Positions 1 through 8,611 of a DNA stretch of 64,000 nucleotides are shown here, one piece after another. The notes under the pieces are model-generated. The model was given only the letters and a program-made list of their open reading frames with translations. It did no database searches and was not told the origin of the DNA. The stretch is from assembly GCF_000407185.1 (NCBI RefSeq), contig NZ_KE136481.1:969636-1033635 (forward strand), read 5' to 3'. The translations under genes were made by a program, and so were the position numbers. This DNA comes from Enterococcus malodoratus ATCC 43197. GTDB taxonomy: Bacteria > Bacillota > Bacilli > Lactobacillales > Enterococcaceae. Every line of letters begins with the position of its first letter. The first letter of the stretch is position 1.

Positions 1-21
1 CTATTCGCTCATTTGAGCAGT

Positions 22-1029
22 TTATAAATTAGAAGACTTCCAGTCCTCGAATTTTTTAAAGAACTCTGTTACCTGTGTTGGATCTTTTAATGAAGGCAAA
101 TGAACAAGTAAAACTTTTTCTGCCTGTTCTGCTGTCTCGCCTTTTTTCTGCAATAATAAAATACTTTTTCGCGAATGTTCTGATTTGAACAACTCATCTG
201 GCAATTGAATGATGCCTTGCAATAACACGTCATCCTTTAACCATTTTTGCAGCAAGGGTCCTTGGTCTGTCTCAAGAAAGTTACTTGGAACTAAAAATAA
301 TCCAAAGCCGGCTGGTTTTAAATAATTCATCGCTTGCTCCATCAATAAATGATGTGCATAGCTGTGATCCTTTTCAGAATGGGTGGCAAATTTCTCTGCC
401 TGTTGATCGTTTGGATAGTAACCTACAGGAAGATCCCCGATAACGTAGTCAACTGGATCAACTAACAAATCTTGCAAGCTGTCTTGATGGAACAACTTTA
501 TTTCTTCTCCCATCAATAAACTATCTGAAGCGGCAATTGCAAGCAATGTTTCGTCATTATCCACGCCGATTCCATTAACCGAAAAATTTGCAGCTCGCAA
601 ATTGATCAATGTAGTCAACAAAAGATTCCCCATACCAACGGTAATATCTAAAATTTCTAACGATTGTTCCTTTTTAACCGTCAGCTGTTCGATCAAAAAG
701 ACAAACAAAAAGCCGATACTATCAGGCGTCAATTGGTGATTAGGCTGTAAACTTTCGGTTTTTGATCCTTTAAGCAAAATCAATTGCGTCAGTTTGCGCC
801 AATCTTCTTTTTCTAACTCCAGCCCTAGTAGTTCTTGATAAATTGCTTCTATTTTAGCCACCGTAACTTCATCAGGTTGTTGATCAAGCACACGTACTTT
901 TGCATTATCAACTAAGTTCTCCGTATTTTCGATGTAAGCGTCAAAAAAAGAAGTCCCTAGTGAATGTTGCAACGCGATGATTGCTTCTTCCATTAAAGAA
1001 AAAGCGGTTTCGATTTTTTCTGGATTCAT
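22..1029 (-). CDS. YtxK-like class I SAM-dependent (N6-type) methyltransferase
   Basis: Predicted methyltransferase of about 335 residues, of the kind often found downstream of comG operons (B. subtilis YtxK type, N6-adenine MTase fold). The middle holds a SAM-binding motif (DITVGMGNLLL, near residue 135) and a variant catalytic loop GDLPVGYYP near residue 205, in place of the usual NPPY/DPPY, so the target is uncertain. ATG at 1029 is preceded by GAGGTG; an in-frame GTG at 1041 is less likely because it would overlap that site. It lies 166 bp after comGG on the same strand and may be read with the competence operon. The substrate (DNA, RNA or other) cannot be told from sequence. Family assignment is good, function is inferred. 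Confidence 0.8.
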   Translation of the reverse strand: MNPEKIETAFSLMEEAIIALQHSLGTSFFDAYIENTENLVDNAKVRVLDQQPDEVTVAKIEAIYQELLGLELEKEDWRKLTQLILLKGSKTESLQPNHQLTPDSIGFLFVFLIEQLTVKKEQSLEILDITVGMGNLLLTTLINLRAANFSVNGIGVDNDETLLAIAASDSLLMGEEIKLFHQDSLQDLLVDPVDYVIGDLPVGYYPNDQQAEKFATHSEKDHSYAHHLLMEQAMNYLKPAGFGLFLVPSNFLETDQGPLLQKWLKDDVLLQGIIQLPDELFKSEHSRKSILLLQKKGETAEQAEKVLLVHLPSLKDPTQVTEFFKKFEDWKSSNL

Positions 1030-1195
1030 CTTGCACCTCACTAACTAATATAACACTCACGATACCTGTTCTATTTTAGCGAACATGTTCTAATTAATCA
1101 ATCGCTTTCTTTCTTTTATCATTGTTTTCCTAATTCAACATAAAGGTATCTTCTACAATACATTCTCCTGCATTTGTCAGATTTCCGTAACTATA

Positions 1196-1546
1196 TCAAT
1201 CTGACGAGCTTGATGTGCTATTTTTTTCATAAAATTGATATGTTTTCTTTTTAATTTTCACGATAATCTTTAATTGTTCCGGTTCTTTTTCATAGATTAA
1301 TTCCCCTTTATTAAAGATCCAGGTTCCTTTGCTTTTATTCAAGTTAGGATAATCAGCCAAGAAAAGCTCTTTCGCGATTTTTGCCTGATACAATTGTTCC
1401 GTTCTTGAAACCAAATCAGCTGTTTGGTAATAACTTGTTAATAGATTTAATAGTAGAAAGCTGAACAAAAAAATAGCCAATAAAACGGAGAGCAGTACTC
1501 CGCCTCGGCTATTCAAAGATCCAGGTTCCCTCTTTCTTTTTCCCAT
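1196..1546 (-). CDS. comGG: Competence pseudopilin-like protein ComGG
   Basis: Last gene of the comG operon, about 116 residues. It has a short basic N-terminus and one hydrophobic segment (GGVLLSVLLAIFLFSFLLLNLL), followed by a soluble domain with a serine-rich end. ComGG proteins are minor parts of the DNA-uptake pseudopilus and are poorly conserved, so the call rests on position (seventh gene, after comGF), size and the membrane segment. The chosen start is the ATG at 1546; the open frame reaches 1597, but the longer N-terminus only duplicates comGF coding sequence. It overlaps comGF by 38 bp, consistent with translational coupling. Confidence 0.75.
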   Translation of the reverse strand: MGKRKREPGSLNSRGGVLLSVLLAIFLFSFLLLNLLTSYYQTADLVSRTEQLYQAKIAKELFLADYPNLNKSKGTWIFNKGELIYEKEPEQLKIIVKIKKKTYQFYEKNSTSSSSD

Positions 1547-1931
1547 CAGTGAAGGTGACAACAAAATCCACGCCATTATTTTTTTCTTGGCAAACAAATT
1601 GATTCACTCCCATCAACAATGGCTGATTCCCGCCTGATTGTCTTTTAATTATTCTATTATTTACTTTTTTGATTACTAGAGGAACCATCTTCCCCTTACT
1701 CTCTATTTCAGTTGATATTTCCGTTTGCGATGTCCCTATGTACTTTACTTCATGCAGCTCATTATCCAACTGGAGCAAAAAGATTTCCCATTCTAATTGG
1801 TGATACCCGCTCAACACCTGTTCCATTTTGTGAGCATGCTGAATTAATCCTGAAAGTAGTAACAGGATTCCACTAAGCATTAATAGCGCTACTAAACTTT
1901 CCAACAAGATGAAGCCCTTATTTTTTTGCAA
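1509..1931 (-). CDS. comGF: Competence protein ComGF (pseudopilin-like)
   Basis: A 140-residue prepilin-like protein. The N-terminus MQKNKGFILLESLVALLML carries a type IV prepilin signal: a basic stretch, Gly, then hydrophobic residues with Glu at about +5 of the mature form. The C-terminal region (VNQFVCQEKNNGVDFVVTFTDGKKKEGTWIFE) resembles other ComGF proteins. It should be cleaved by the ComC prepilin peptidase and work in the transformation pseudopilus across the cell wall. It overlaps comGE by 14 bp and comGG by 38 bp, in the normal comG order. Confidence 0.85.
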   Translation of the reverse strand: MQKNKGFILLESLVALLMLSGILLLLSGLIQHAHKMEQVLSGYHQLEWEIFLLQLDNELHEVKYIGTSQTEISTEIESKGKMVPLVIKKVNNRIIKRQSGGNQPLLMGVNQFVCQEKNNGVDFVVTFTDGKKKEGTWIFE

Positions 1932-2190
1932 TTATGATCTCTCCTTGATGATTCAAAGCCATTCCTTGTTCTAGCGATATTTCAATCTGTGGTTTTGCTG
2001 ACCCAACAGGGTGCAGCCGACACCGACGTGTTTCAGTATAAAGATCACGATAACTAGTCAGTGTACTAAGCCGCAACTGACTTTCTCTTTGCATTTTGAT
2101 CGTGACTCCGACATAGCTTGAGACAATGATCAACAGAATTGCCAGACTGATCAAACTTTCTAACAGAATATATCCTTTATTTTCTTTCAA
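1918..2190 (-). CDS. comGE: Competence pseudopilin ComGE
   Basis: Short prepilin-like protein of about 90 residues with the class III signal LKENKGYILLESLISLAILLIIV. The open frame runs up to 2304, but that stretch lacks a signal and overlaps comGD heavily. The best start is TTG at 2190, eight bases after GGGGAG; GTG at 2199 is an alternative. ComGE is a minor pseudopilin of the DNA-uptake machine, probably part of the initiating tip complex with ComGD, ComGF and ComGG. Identity rests on the signal and the operon position between comGD and comGF. Confidence 0.8.
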   Translation of the reverse strand: MKENKGYILLESLISLAILLIIVSSYVGVTIKMQRESQLRLSTLTSYRDLYTETRRCRLHPVGSAKPQIEISLEQGMALNHQGEIIIAKK

Positions 2191-2644
2191 AACGACCACT
2201 CCCCATTTGAAATTGATAAATAATCTGTCCCTCAGCATTAAAGATAATCTTAGGTATATTTCCATTGCCTGATTGATCCGTTGTAATATTTCCAGTTTCT
2301 GCACCGAAGAAAACGGAACCCTTACTGACCAACTTCACTGATTTTGGAACATCTAATTGCCGCCATGGCAACTCCGTATGATTGGTAAAGAAAATGATGA
2401 ACTGTTTGTCTGGATAAAGCTCAATGCGCGTTGATCGTGAATCTACAATAGCCACTTGCTGCAAATGCAAAATAGATTTTTCGAATTGATAATAAAAAAA
2501 TTTTTTCTCTAACTCCTGCTGCCAACTTTTAATCGCAATTGTTGGTAACAGAACAAAACTGCACACTAAGACCAATACGATCAGTGTCTCGATCAATGTA
2601 AAGCCCGACCTATGGTTGTTTCTGTGCTCGTTCATAGGCTTCAT
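2177..2644 (-). CDS. comGD: Competence pseudopilin ComGD
   Basis: A 155-residue protein with the type IV prepilin signal HRSGFTLIETLIVLVLVCSFVLLP, followed by a soluble domain typical of GspH/ComGD minor pseudopilins. ATG at 2644 is four bases after AAGGAG; a second in-frame ATG at 2635 has poorer spacing. It overlaps comGC by 35 bp and comGE by 14 bp. It should be processed by prepilin peptidase and built into the transformation pseudopilus. Confidence 0.87.
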   Translation of the reverse strand: MKPMNEHRNNHRSGFTLIETLIVLVLVCSFVLLPTIAIKSWQQELEKKFFYYQFEKSILHLQQVAIVDSRSTRIELYPDKQFIIFFTNHTELPWRQLDVPKSVKLVSKGSVFFGAETGNITTDQSGNGNIPKIIFNAEGQIIYQFQMGSGRFERK

Positions 2645-2885
2645 ATTGCTCCTTTTTAACGTAGCCGCCAGAAATTAGTTCATTTTCACTTGGTTTGTGT
2701 CCTTTGTCTAGCTCAAAAACCTCGATTTGTGTTTCCACTACCTTAGCAATTGCCGCATCACTTTTCTTACTCGCACTCTCTTTTTGACTGATTAACTTGG
2801 GAACAAATAGCAACAAAAGCAGGCTGATAACGAAAAGAACAACTAGCATCTCTAATAATGTGAAGCCTGATAATTTCTTTTTCAC
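2610..2885 (-). CDS. comGC: Major competence pseudopilin ComGC
   Basis: Major pseudopilin, about 91 residues. The signal KKLSGFTLLEMLVVLFVISLLLLLFVPKL is textbook: basic leader, Gly at -1, Phe at +1, Glu at +5. The rest fits ComGC (QKESASKKSDAAIAKVVETQIEVFELDKGHKPS). Translation most likely starts at GTG 2885, preceded by GGAGGGA, and the four-base GTGA overlap with the comGB stop implies coupling. The longer open frame to 2987 lies inside comGB and is not believed. No disruption is seen, so the pseudopilus gene set here looks intact. Confidence 0.92.
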   Translation of the reverse strand: MKKKLSGFTLLEMLVVLFVISLLLLLFVPKLISQKESASKKSDAAIAKVVETQIEVFELDKGHKPSENELISGGYVKKEQYEAYERAQKQP

Positions 2886-3895
2886 AGAATTCCCTCCAAA
2901 TTTGTTAAAGGCAAGAGCATCGTTAAATACAAACTGACAATCAAAATTGCTACAATAAGGAACACAAGAGGCTGCAGCCAAGAACACAAAAATTCTAATT
3001 GATTAAAAAAACGGCGCCATACTAATTGACTGTAGGTGAGCAACTCCTTTGCCAAGTTCCCCCGCGCCTCTCCTTGAAATACAATCCGACTAAATTCTCT
3101 AGTCAAAAAAGGGTAGCGTTCCAACTCTTCGGCTAAAGTATTTCCTTGAGCCAAACGAACTTTTAAATCACCGGCCATTTCCTGCATCAGGGATTTGCCA
3201 TTGACAACCAATAGACATTCGATGATTTGATTCAATTCCAATCCTTGTTGAAAAAGTTTTCCCCACTCTAACGCAAAGTAGGCAGAATAATAATTGCTAA
3301 ACAATGTGCCTAGAAGCGGCATTTTTGCTAGAACACGAAATCTAACTAAATAATTGTGTCTCTTTCCCCATGATTGCCAACATAAAAGCAGTACGAGCAA
3401 AAAAATGATCATTCCCAAACCTATCACGGGCACCATTTTTATTAATTGAACCGAGAAATCTTCTGCTCGGATCATGCCGCTCGCTAACAATTGAGGCAAT
3501 AAGAAAAATCTCATTCCTAACAAGATCACAATCAGAAATATTAACAACAGTAATGGATACGAGACTGCTTTGAGAAAGTTCTCTCGTTGACGCTGAACCA
3601 AACGCATCTGTTCAGCAATTCCTGACAGTGTTTGGGCAAGATCACCATGGGATTCTGCCAACTCAATCTGTAAAATTTGATCATTGGAGTAATTCAACTG
3701 CGCAAAGCTTGCAGCCAGACTTTTTCCTTGATTGAGGTCTTGCTGGACAGAGGCTAGAATTGACGGTACAAAAAGATTCGCATTGAAGAAAAACGCAAAC
3801 GCCTGCTGCAAGCTAAAACCATTTTCCAGCAGATCACCCAGCAGTTGAACAAAATCAATTCGTTGTTTTCTTGTTAGTTTGGTTTTGTTCCACAC
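2882..3895 (-). CDS. comGB: Competence pseudopilus membrane platform protein ComGB
   Basis: A 337-residue inner-membrane protein of the GspF/PilC family. Two GspF-type domains are seen (about residues 12-125 and 205-320), with membrane segments near 115-140, 150-172 and at the C-terminus (LVFLIVAILIVSLYLTMLLPL). It anchors the pseudopilus assembly ATPase ComGA and helps polymerise ComGC. Its start lies 41 bp inside the end of comGA, and it shares a four-base overlap with comGC. Confidence 0.92.
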   Translation of the reverse strand: MWNKTKLTRKQRIDFVQLLGDLLENGFSLQQAFAFFFNANLFVPSILASVQQDLNQGKSLAASFAQLNYSNDQILQIELAESHGDLAQTLSGIAEQMRLVQRQRENFLKAVSYPLLLLIFLIVILLGMRFFLLPQLLASGMIRAEDFSVQLIKMVPVIGLGMIIFLLVLLLCWQSWGKRHNYLVRFRVLAKMPLLGTLFSNYYSAYFALEWGKLFQQGLELNQIIECLLVVNGKSLMQEMAGDLKVRLAQGNTLAEELERYPFLTREFSRIVFQGEARGNLAKELLTYSQLVWRRFFNQLEFLCSWLQPLVFLIVAILIVSLYLTMLLPLTNLEGIL

Positions 3896-4805
3896 ATGCC
3901 AGCCCTTCTTCCCAAGTAAATAGCAGATTCTCTTGATAAAATCGATAGCTCGTCAGCAGTCCGATTGTTTCATTCACAGGTAACAATTCTTGATAAACAA
4001 TTCCTTGTAAACACTCCTTAAGCAAAGAAGCCTCACCGCCCAATTCAAAAATACGGGCTTGAGCAGAATCTAAACTAGCTGCGTGCAATGTCGCATAAAC
4101 ACAATGACCGGTTAAGGCCGCTCTGATTGCGCCTTGAATCGTTTTTGTGTCACGAATCTCGCCTATAATCAAAACATCCGGATGGTGTCGTAAAGATAAT
4201 TTTATTAATTCATCGTAACTCTGATGAATTTTTTCATTCACCTGTAATTGTAAAAAATCGGGCTCTTCAATCTCTACTGGATCTTCGATTGTAATGACTT
4301 GTCCCTTCATTTTACGAGCCAGCTTGTACATCAAAGTCGTTTTTCCAGATCCAACAGGACCACAGAACAAGTAAAGTCCGCGCTTTTTAGTCTGGGTCTG
4401 AAGAATTTTTAGCTGCTCAGGCAGATGGTACACTTCTGGACTACGACCAAATTGATGCAAAAACCGAATAACTAAACTTTCTTGCTGCAGATAATCACCA
4501 ACGGTAGATAATCTCAGTCGTTGTTCACCATGAGGTAAGGAGTAGGAGATCGCTCCAAGTTGGGCCTTGCGTTTTTCACTAACGTCCATTTGACCTAAAT
4601 ATTTGAAACGATTAATCAGCTGCAAAGCGGTAACCACACACAATTCATTTTTAACATAGGATAGATTTGAGTTTTTATGCTCATAGAAGGGGCCTCGCCG
4701 AAAAAAGCAGCGGTACTTTTCTCTTTGAGGGAGTAAATATAAGTCTTGCATCTGATGTTCGAAACCATATTGGATCAATTCATCCGAAAGCTGTTCGATC
4801 TCCAT
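3855..4805 (-). CDS. comGA: Pseudopilus assembly ATPase ComGA
   Basis: GspE/PilB-type secretion ATPase of 316 residues that powers assembly of the transformation pseudopilus. Visible motifs are Walker A GPVGSGKTT (near residue 150), an Asp-box-like VITIEDPVEI, Walker B DVLIIGEIRD and a His-box region TGHCVYATLHAAS. The tetracysteine zinc motif of larger PilB proteins is absent, as is usual for ComGA. The start at 4805 (MEIEQL) follows GAGGTGAAAGGA. The frame is open to 4970, but that extension overlaps the end of trmB and looks noncoding. First gene of the operon, with a CIN-box-like site 34-41 bp upstream of its start codon. Confidence 0.93.
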   Translation of the reverse strand: MEIEQLSDELIQYGFEHQMQDLYLLPQREKYRCFFRRGPFYEHKNSNLSYVKNELCVVTALQLINRFKYLGQMDVSEKRKAQLGAISYSLPHGEQRLRLSTVGDYLQQESLVIRFLHQFGRSPEVYHLPEQLKILQTQTKKRGLYLFCGPVGSGKTTLMYKLARKMKGQVITIEDPVEIEEPDFLQLQVNEKIHQSYDELIKLSLRHHPDVLIIGEIRDTKTIQGAIRAALTGHCVYATLHAASLDSAQARIFELGGEASLLKECLQGIVYQELLPVNETIGLLTSYRFYQENLLFTWEEGLACVEQNQTNKKTTN

Positions 4806-4838
4806 TCCTTTCACCTCGAAAATAAGATACGCAAAAAA

Positions 4839-4846
4839 AATTCGTA
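4839..4846 (-). promoter_or_regulatory. CIN-box-like ComX promoter element before comGA
   Basis: On the minus strand the sequence reads TACGAATT inside a T-rich tract. It matches seven of eight bases of the TACGAATA box used by ComX/SigX in streptococci and lactococci. It lies 34-41 bases before the comGA ATG, which would give a short leader of about 25 bases. Use of a ComX-like sigma factor here is inferred from the match and position only. Confidence 0.5.
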
Positions 4847-4851
4847 GCTTC

Positions 4852-4880
4852 AAAAAAAAGATGAACCAGAAATCTGGCCC
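4852..4880 (-). terminator. Weak terminator after trmB
   Basis: The minus strand holds a short hairpin (CCAGA/TCTGG) followed within a few bases by nine T residues, 14-42 bp after the trmB stop. The stem is short, so it is probably leaky. It separates trmB from the CIN-box-like promoter of comG. Confidence 0.45.
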
Positions 4881-4893
4881 ACCTTTTTTATCT

Positions 4894-5547
4894 TTATTTT
4901 TTTGTTTTATCTTGGAAACGCGCTTCGACTCGATAAATCCGCTGCCCCTTATTCGAAAATTTTTCTTCATATTCAGTCATGATATTTCCTTCATAAGAGC
5001 TTTCATGCAAGTCTAACCAGACTTGCTCAATTGTCATACCGTATTTCGAAAAGCTGCTTAATGAATACTCAAACAACCCTTGATTATCAGTTTTGAAATG
5101 AATCTCGCCGGCTGGTCGTAAAATTTCTTCATCAACTGCTAAAAAGCTTGGTGATGTTAAACGACGTTTCTCATGTTTCTTCTTCGGCCATGGATCAGAG
5201 AAGTTTAAATATATTTGATCAACTTCACTGCTCGCAAAATAATTAGTTAACTCTGAACCATCTACGTGCAGTAATTGTAAATTAGGCAATTCTTTTTCCA
5301 CTAATTTATCTAAAGCCATCGATACGACACTGACTTGCATCTCCACGCCGATATAATTGATCTCTGGATGAGCAGCAGCCATTCCCGTAATGAATTGACC
5401 TTTTCCCATCCCAATTTCTATGTGAATCGGATGATCATTGCCAAACCGTTCAGACCAGCGTCCCTTCCACGCTTCAGGATCTTGTACCACATATTCAGGT
5501 CGAGCAGCCAGCATTTCTGCTGCACCCGGGCGGTTTCTTACTCGCAT
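4894..5547 (-). CDS. trmB: tRNA (guanine-N7-)-methyltransferase TrmB
   Basis: A 217-residue enzyme that makes m7G46 in the tRNA variable loop. Family motifs are plain: the SAM site [10 protein letters not shown] (about residues 43-52), YIGVEMQ, and the signature [19 protein letters not shown] near residue 120, with the C-terminal [19 protein letters not shown]. Length is normal. ATG at 5547 is preceded by TTGGAGGAAAAC. It follows ccrZ on the same strand after a hairpin, as in streptococci where ccrZ and trmB are neighbours. Confidence 0.96.
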   Translation of the reverse strand: MRVRNRPGAAEMLAARPEYVVQDPEAWKGRWSERFGNDHPIHIEIGMGKGQFITGMAAAHPEINYIGVEMQVSVVSMALDKLVEKELPNLQLLHVDGSELTNYFASSEVDQIYLNFSDPWPKKKHEKRRLTSPSFLAVDEEILRPAGEIHFKTDNQGLFEYSLSSFSKYGMTIEQVWLDLHESSYEGNIMTEYEEKFSNKGQRIYRVEARFQDKTKK

Positions 5548-5625
5548 TGTTTTCCTCCAATTTTTTTATATGAATGTTTCATTTCCTTCATATAGAAACT
5601 TTTCTTTACTCATTGATAACTTTTA

Positions 5626-5640
5626 AAGCTGGACTAACAA
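5626..5640 (-). repeat. Tail fragment of the dispersed structured element
   Basis: A short stretch in the trmB 5' region (TTTTAAAGCTGGACTAAC on the plus strand, from about 5621) resembles the tail AAAGTTGGACTGAC shared by the full elements at 14.6, 29.3, 32.4 and 56.5 kb. As in those copies, it directly follows the T-tract of a minus-strand terminator. The hairpin and box are not recognisable here, so this is a remnant or a chance match. Confidence 0.35.
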
Positions 5641-5664
5641 AAAGCTGAACCCAATGTTCAGCTT
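5638..5664 (-). terminator. Terminator overlapping the ccrZ stop codon
   Basis: Minus-strand hairpin GAAGCTGAAC-ATTGG-GTTCAGCTTTTTG with its 5' arm starting in the last codons and stop of ccrZ. A perfect 8-9 bp stem and a run of five T make this a likely intrinsic terminator, perhaps partly leaky toward trmB. Confidence 0.7.
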
Positions 5665-6440
5665 CCGGCAAAAATTCGTTTTAATTGTAAGATCGATTGA
5701 TTCATATGATGAGGCTCGTCACGTTTATATTGACGTGCTATTTCCAGCAGCAAGCTCATCAATCCATACCAATAAATCCGCTCCATATTTTCATCTGTTG
5801 GACGAATACCATAACGTACCAGCCACTTGCTCCAACTGGATAATGGTACATAATTCCCTAAAATCGTACCGATATCCAACGCAGGATCAGCAAACATCAC
5901 AGAATCCCAATCGACTAAATATAAATAATTTGAACAAACCAACCAATTCCGGTGATTAACATCACCATGAACGACAGTGTAATTCTTTTTCGCATAGGTC
6001 GGAATATTTTTTTTCAAATAATCATACACTAATTCGATAAAAGCGTTTTGTTCAATCATCGTCGGCAGATTTGCTTCGTAATCAGCTAATAGTTGTTGCG
6101 GCGAAACTTGACGTCCGCCCATCTTTTTCAACATCACTTTCAATGAAGGCGAATGATGAAGATGATACAACACGTCCACCACATCGTTTCGACGAGGAAT
6201 TTCTTCCGGCTCAAGAATTCGGCCATCTAGCCATTCTTGTGCGGTCAATGTATCCCCATTGCCTGTTCGTTTGATCCAGACAAGTTTTGGTGCGATTCCT
6301 TCACGAGATAAAGCCGCCAACATTGGGGTGGTATTTCGTTTAATGAAGACGCGATCCTCGTCACGATAGCCGATATACGTTTTTCCTGTATCACCCTTAA
6401 TCGGCTGTACACGCCAGTCGCTATCCAACTGAAATTCCAT
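5658..6440 (-). CDS. ccrZ: CcrZ/YtmP family aminoglycoside/choline kinase-like cell-cycle protein
   Basis: A 260-residue APH-fold kinase. The catalytic loop HGDVNHRNW (about residue 168) and the metal-binding LVDWDS (about 186) are intact, so a small-molecule kinase activity is plausible. In pneumococcus the homologue CcrZ, also next to trmB, binds FtsZ and couples division to DnaA-dependent replication. That role is transferred here by family and synteny. ATG at 6440 follows GGGGAGGG with eight-base spacing; the upstream TTG at 6446 is too close to the ribosome site. Confidence 0.85.
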   Translation of the reverse strand: MEFQLDSDWRVQPIKGDTGKTYIGYRDEDRVFIKRNTTPMLAALSREGIAPKLVWIKRTGNGDTLTAQEWLDGRILEPEEIPRRNDVVDVLYHLHHSPSLKVMLKKMGGRQVSPQQLLADYEANLPTMIEQNAFIELVYDYLKKNIPTYAKKNYTVVHGDVNHRNWLVCSNYLYLVDWDSVMFADPALDIGTILGNYVPLSSWSKWLVRYGIRPTDENMERIYWYGLMSLLLEIARQYKRDEPHHMNQSILQLKRIFAGS

Positions 6441-6529
6441 ACCCAAGGCCCTCCCCTAGCATTTTAAACGTATTTACTATTTTAGTCGGGGAAAGCCACT
6501 TCGTCAAGGGCATGTATGTTCTTCTTTGA

Positions 6530-7399
6530 TTATTTTTCATCGCGGTGTGCTTGAACGGATAAATTCACTGTTTCGATATAAGCAGTCAGAATTTTTTTCG
6601 TCAGACTGCCCGGCATCCCCTCACCGATTTTATGATCATCAATTTCAATAATCGGCATGATTTCCGCCACAGAACTGGTTTTGAAACATTCGTCTGCCGC
6701 CAACAGCTCTTCTTTAGTAAATCGTTCTTCCCGTAATTCAATTCCTAAGGTCTTGACTAGTTCACGGATTTTTATTTTCGCAATCCCCGGTAAAACCAGA
6801 TTTCCATCTGGATGGGTGTAAAGTACCTCGTCTTTCACCATCCATAAATTTGATGCTGAGGCTTCTGTTACATAGCCATCGCGCACTAAAACGGCCTCAT
6901 CATAGCCTTTTTGCTGTGCTTCATCTAAAGCTAGTATATTTCCCAATAAACTAATTGATTTAATATCGCAGTGCAGCCAGCGCTTGTCTTCAACGAAACC
7001 CGCACGAATACCAATATTTTGTTTCGAGCTTGGACGTGATGCTGGTTGAATGTCTGCCATTAAGACCGGTTGAACTTCTTTTGGATCAGGAAAATTGTGC
7101 AGCCGTGGTTTCGCTGTACCGCGCGTCACTTGGAAATAGATTCGAGCATTTTCTAATCCAACCTCGTTGGCTAAACGATGCAGGCGCTGACTTAGTTCTT
7201 CTTTTGTGAATGGAAGTGTCATGCGAATCTTTTCTGCGCTTACCCATAAACGGTCCAAGTGTTCTTTTTCCATGTACAAGTAGCCGTCATAAATACGGAT
7301 CACTTCATAAATACCATCACCGAATTGGTAACCGCGATCTTCCAAATCAATTTTTACTTCTGATTCTTCTACAATTTTTTCGTTCCATAATACTTTCAT
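6530..7399 (-). CDS. dat: D-amino acid transaminase (fold type IV PLP enzyme)
   Basis: A 289-residue fold IV aminotransferase, probably making D-glutamate/D-alanine for the cell wall. Motifs: DRGYQFGDGIYEVIR (21-35), the PLP lysine in WLHCDIKSISLLGN (near 146), and EASASNLW (about 178). The phosphate-loop region reads CFKTSSVAEIMPI, slightly different from the common SSTTAEVMP form, so branched-chain or aminodeoxychorismate activity is not fully excluded. ATG 7399 follows GGAGGATTAGTGA. It starts three bases after the ecsB stop, so it is the last gene of an ecsA-ecsB-dat operon. Confidence 0.85.
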   Translation of the reverse strand: MKVLWNEKIVEESEVKIDLEDRGYQFGDGIYEVIRIYDGYLYMEKEHLDRLWVSAEKIRMTLPFTKEELSQRLHRLANEVGLENARIYFQVTRGTAKPRLHNFPDPKEVQPVLMADIQPASRPSSKQNIGIRAGFVEDKRWLHCDIKSISLLGNILALDEAQQKGYDEAVLVRDGYVTEASASNLWMVKDEVLYTHPDGNLVLPGIAKIKIRELVKTLGIELREERFTKEELLAADECFKTSSVAEIMPIIEIDDHKIGEGMPGSLTKKILTAYIETVNLSVQAHRDEK

Positions 7400-7402
7400 T
7401 CA

Positions 7403-8611
7403 CTAATCCTCCATTTTCTTTATTCTTGTTGGGAGATAGAACCAAGCAAACAAGCCGATTTCGATTAAAAGTAACACGAGTAAGACTAAACTTTCAACGA
7501 TTGACAACTGCACCAAACTGCACAACGTAAAAATAATTGCCGCGGCAAACAATAGAATAGCCATCAATTGCTGTAAAGAGGCTCTCTTAAGCTTATTCGA
7601 TACAGGATAAAGTTGCGTCGCGCTTATATAGTCAAACTGACTATATAAAGGAATCATTTGAAAACCAATCAAGTAAATAAAGAGCAGGCTGACTCCAACA
7701 ATAAAGCGAAAGTCATTCAGTGAGAACAACAGCACCCCGCCAACAATCAGCAAACGGAAAAATAAGCCACCAAACTCCGCTCCTCGTAACGCTCCGCGAG
7801 CAAACAAATACAGATACGTATTTTCATGTTTGAAGGAAATTCTGCTCAGTAGACCATCTAAATATTTCCGACGCCGCACTTTTGCTTCAATTTCCGGAAC
7901 ATCCGTAAACAAATTAATGAATTGATAAATCCGATGCAGACGAGCATTTTCCTGATCAATCATTTTGCTCCAATCCAGCAAGCGATCGTTCTCTTTTGTT
8001 ACCGTAAAGAATCCGAACACTGCTGCAATTGCTAATATTGTACCAATCCAAGCTGCGCCATATAAACTAATGAAAATAATCGCACCACTTGTGATAAACC
8101 ATAGAATGGATAAACGTTGCGTTTGTTCATTGGTTTTCTGGTAGCAAGCCAAACGTTGAATCCGTAAATTTCCGATTTTTAATCCCCAGAGCATCAGTAA
8201 GTAAAAGAAAAAGTTAATAAAGCTTACTTGTTTTGCTAGGACTACTAGCGGTAGTAGAGCACCGCAAATAAGTAATTCAATTACAAAGGGAAAGCCTAGC
8301 GAATGTCGCAATCCTCGCGACAAATAGCCGCCCATCTCTTTTTCCTTTGGTAATAAAAATGTCATGTCGGCTGGTTCAACTAATGTCGCCAATTTGCCAA
8401 ATGGCAAAATCAGCCACCAGACACCTCCGACAATCGGCAAGCTCCAAGGGAAATCACTCGGCAATGCTTTTAATAAGTTCGAATAGTAAAATGCCAATCC
8501 GCCGACTAAGAACAAACACACCAAAACAAAATGATCATTCAACACGTAGCGCATGTACTTCATCATTTTTTTCTGGTGGCGTTGTCGCCTCAATAGAAAA
8601 AAATCATGCAT
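7403..8611 (-). CDS. ecsB: ABC transporter permease EcsB
   Basis: A 402-residue multi-spanning membrane protein of the EcsB family. Hydrophobic segments cluster at about residues 28-48, 55-75, 105-145, 170-205, 280-325 and 350-395. The N-terminus is basic and faces the cytoplasm. EcsAB affects secretion, the site-2 protease RasP/Eep and competence in Bacillus; the exported substrate is not settled. It starts eight bases inside ecsA, so translation is probably coupled. Confidence 0.92.
   Translation of the reverse strand: MHDFFLLRRQRHQKKMMKYMRYVLNDHFVLVCLFLVGGLAFYYSNLLKALPSDFPWSLPIVGGVWWLILPFGKLATLVEPADMTFLLPKEKEMGGYLSRGLRHSLGFPFVIELLICGALLPLVVLAKQVSFINFFFYLLMLWGLKIGNLRIQRLACYQKTNEQTQRLSILWFITSGAIIFISLYGAAWIGTILAIAAVFGFFTVTKENDRLLDWSKMIDQENARLHRIYQFINLFTDVPEIEAKVRRRKYLDGLLSRISFKHENTYLYLFARGALRGAEFGGLFFRLLIVGGVLLFSLNDFRFIVGVSLLFIYLIGFQMIPLYSQFDYISATQLYPVSNKLKRASLQQLMAILLFAAAIIFTLCSLVQLSIVESLVLLVLLLIEIGLFAWFYLPTRIKKMED

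Noticed and set aside
4806-4970. Longer comGA N-terminus
   Set aside because: It overlaps trmB, spans a hairpin and CIN-like box, and the ribosome site at 4805 is better.
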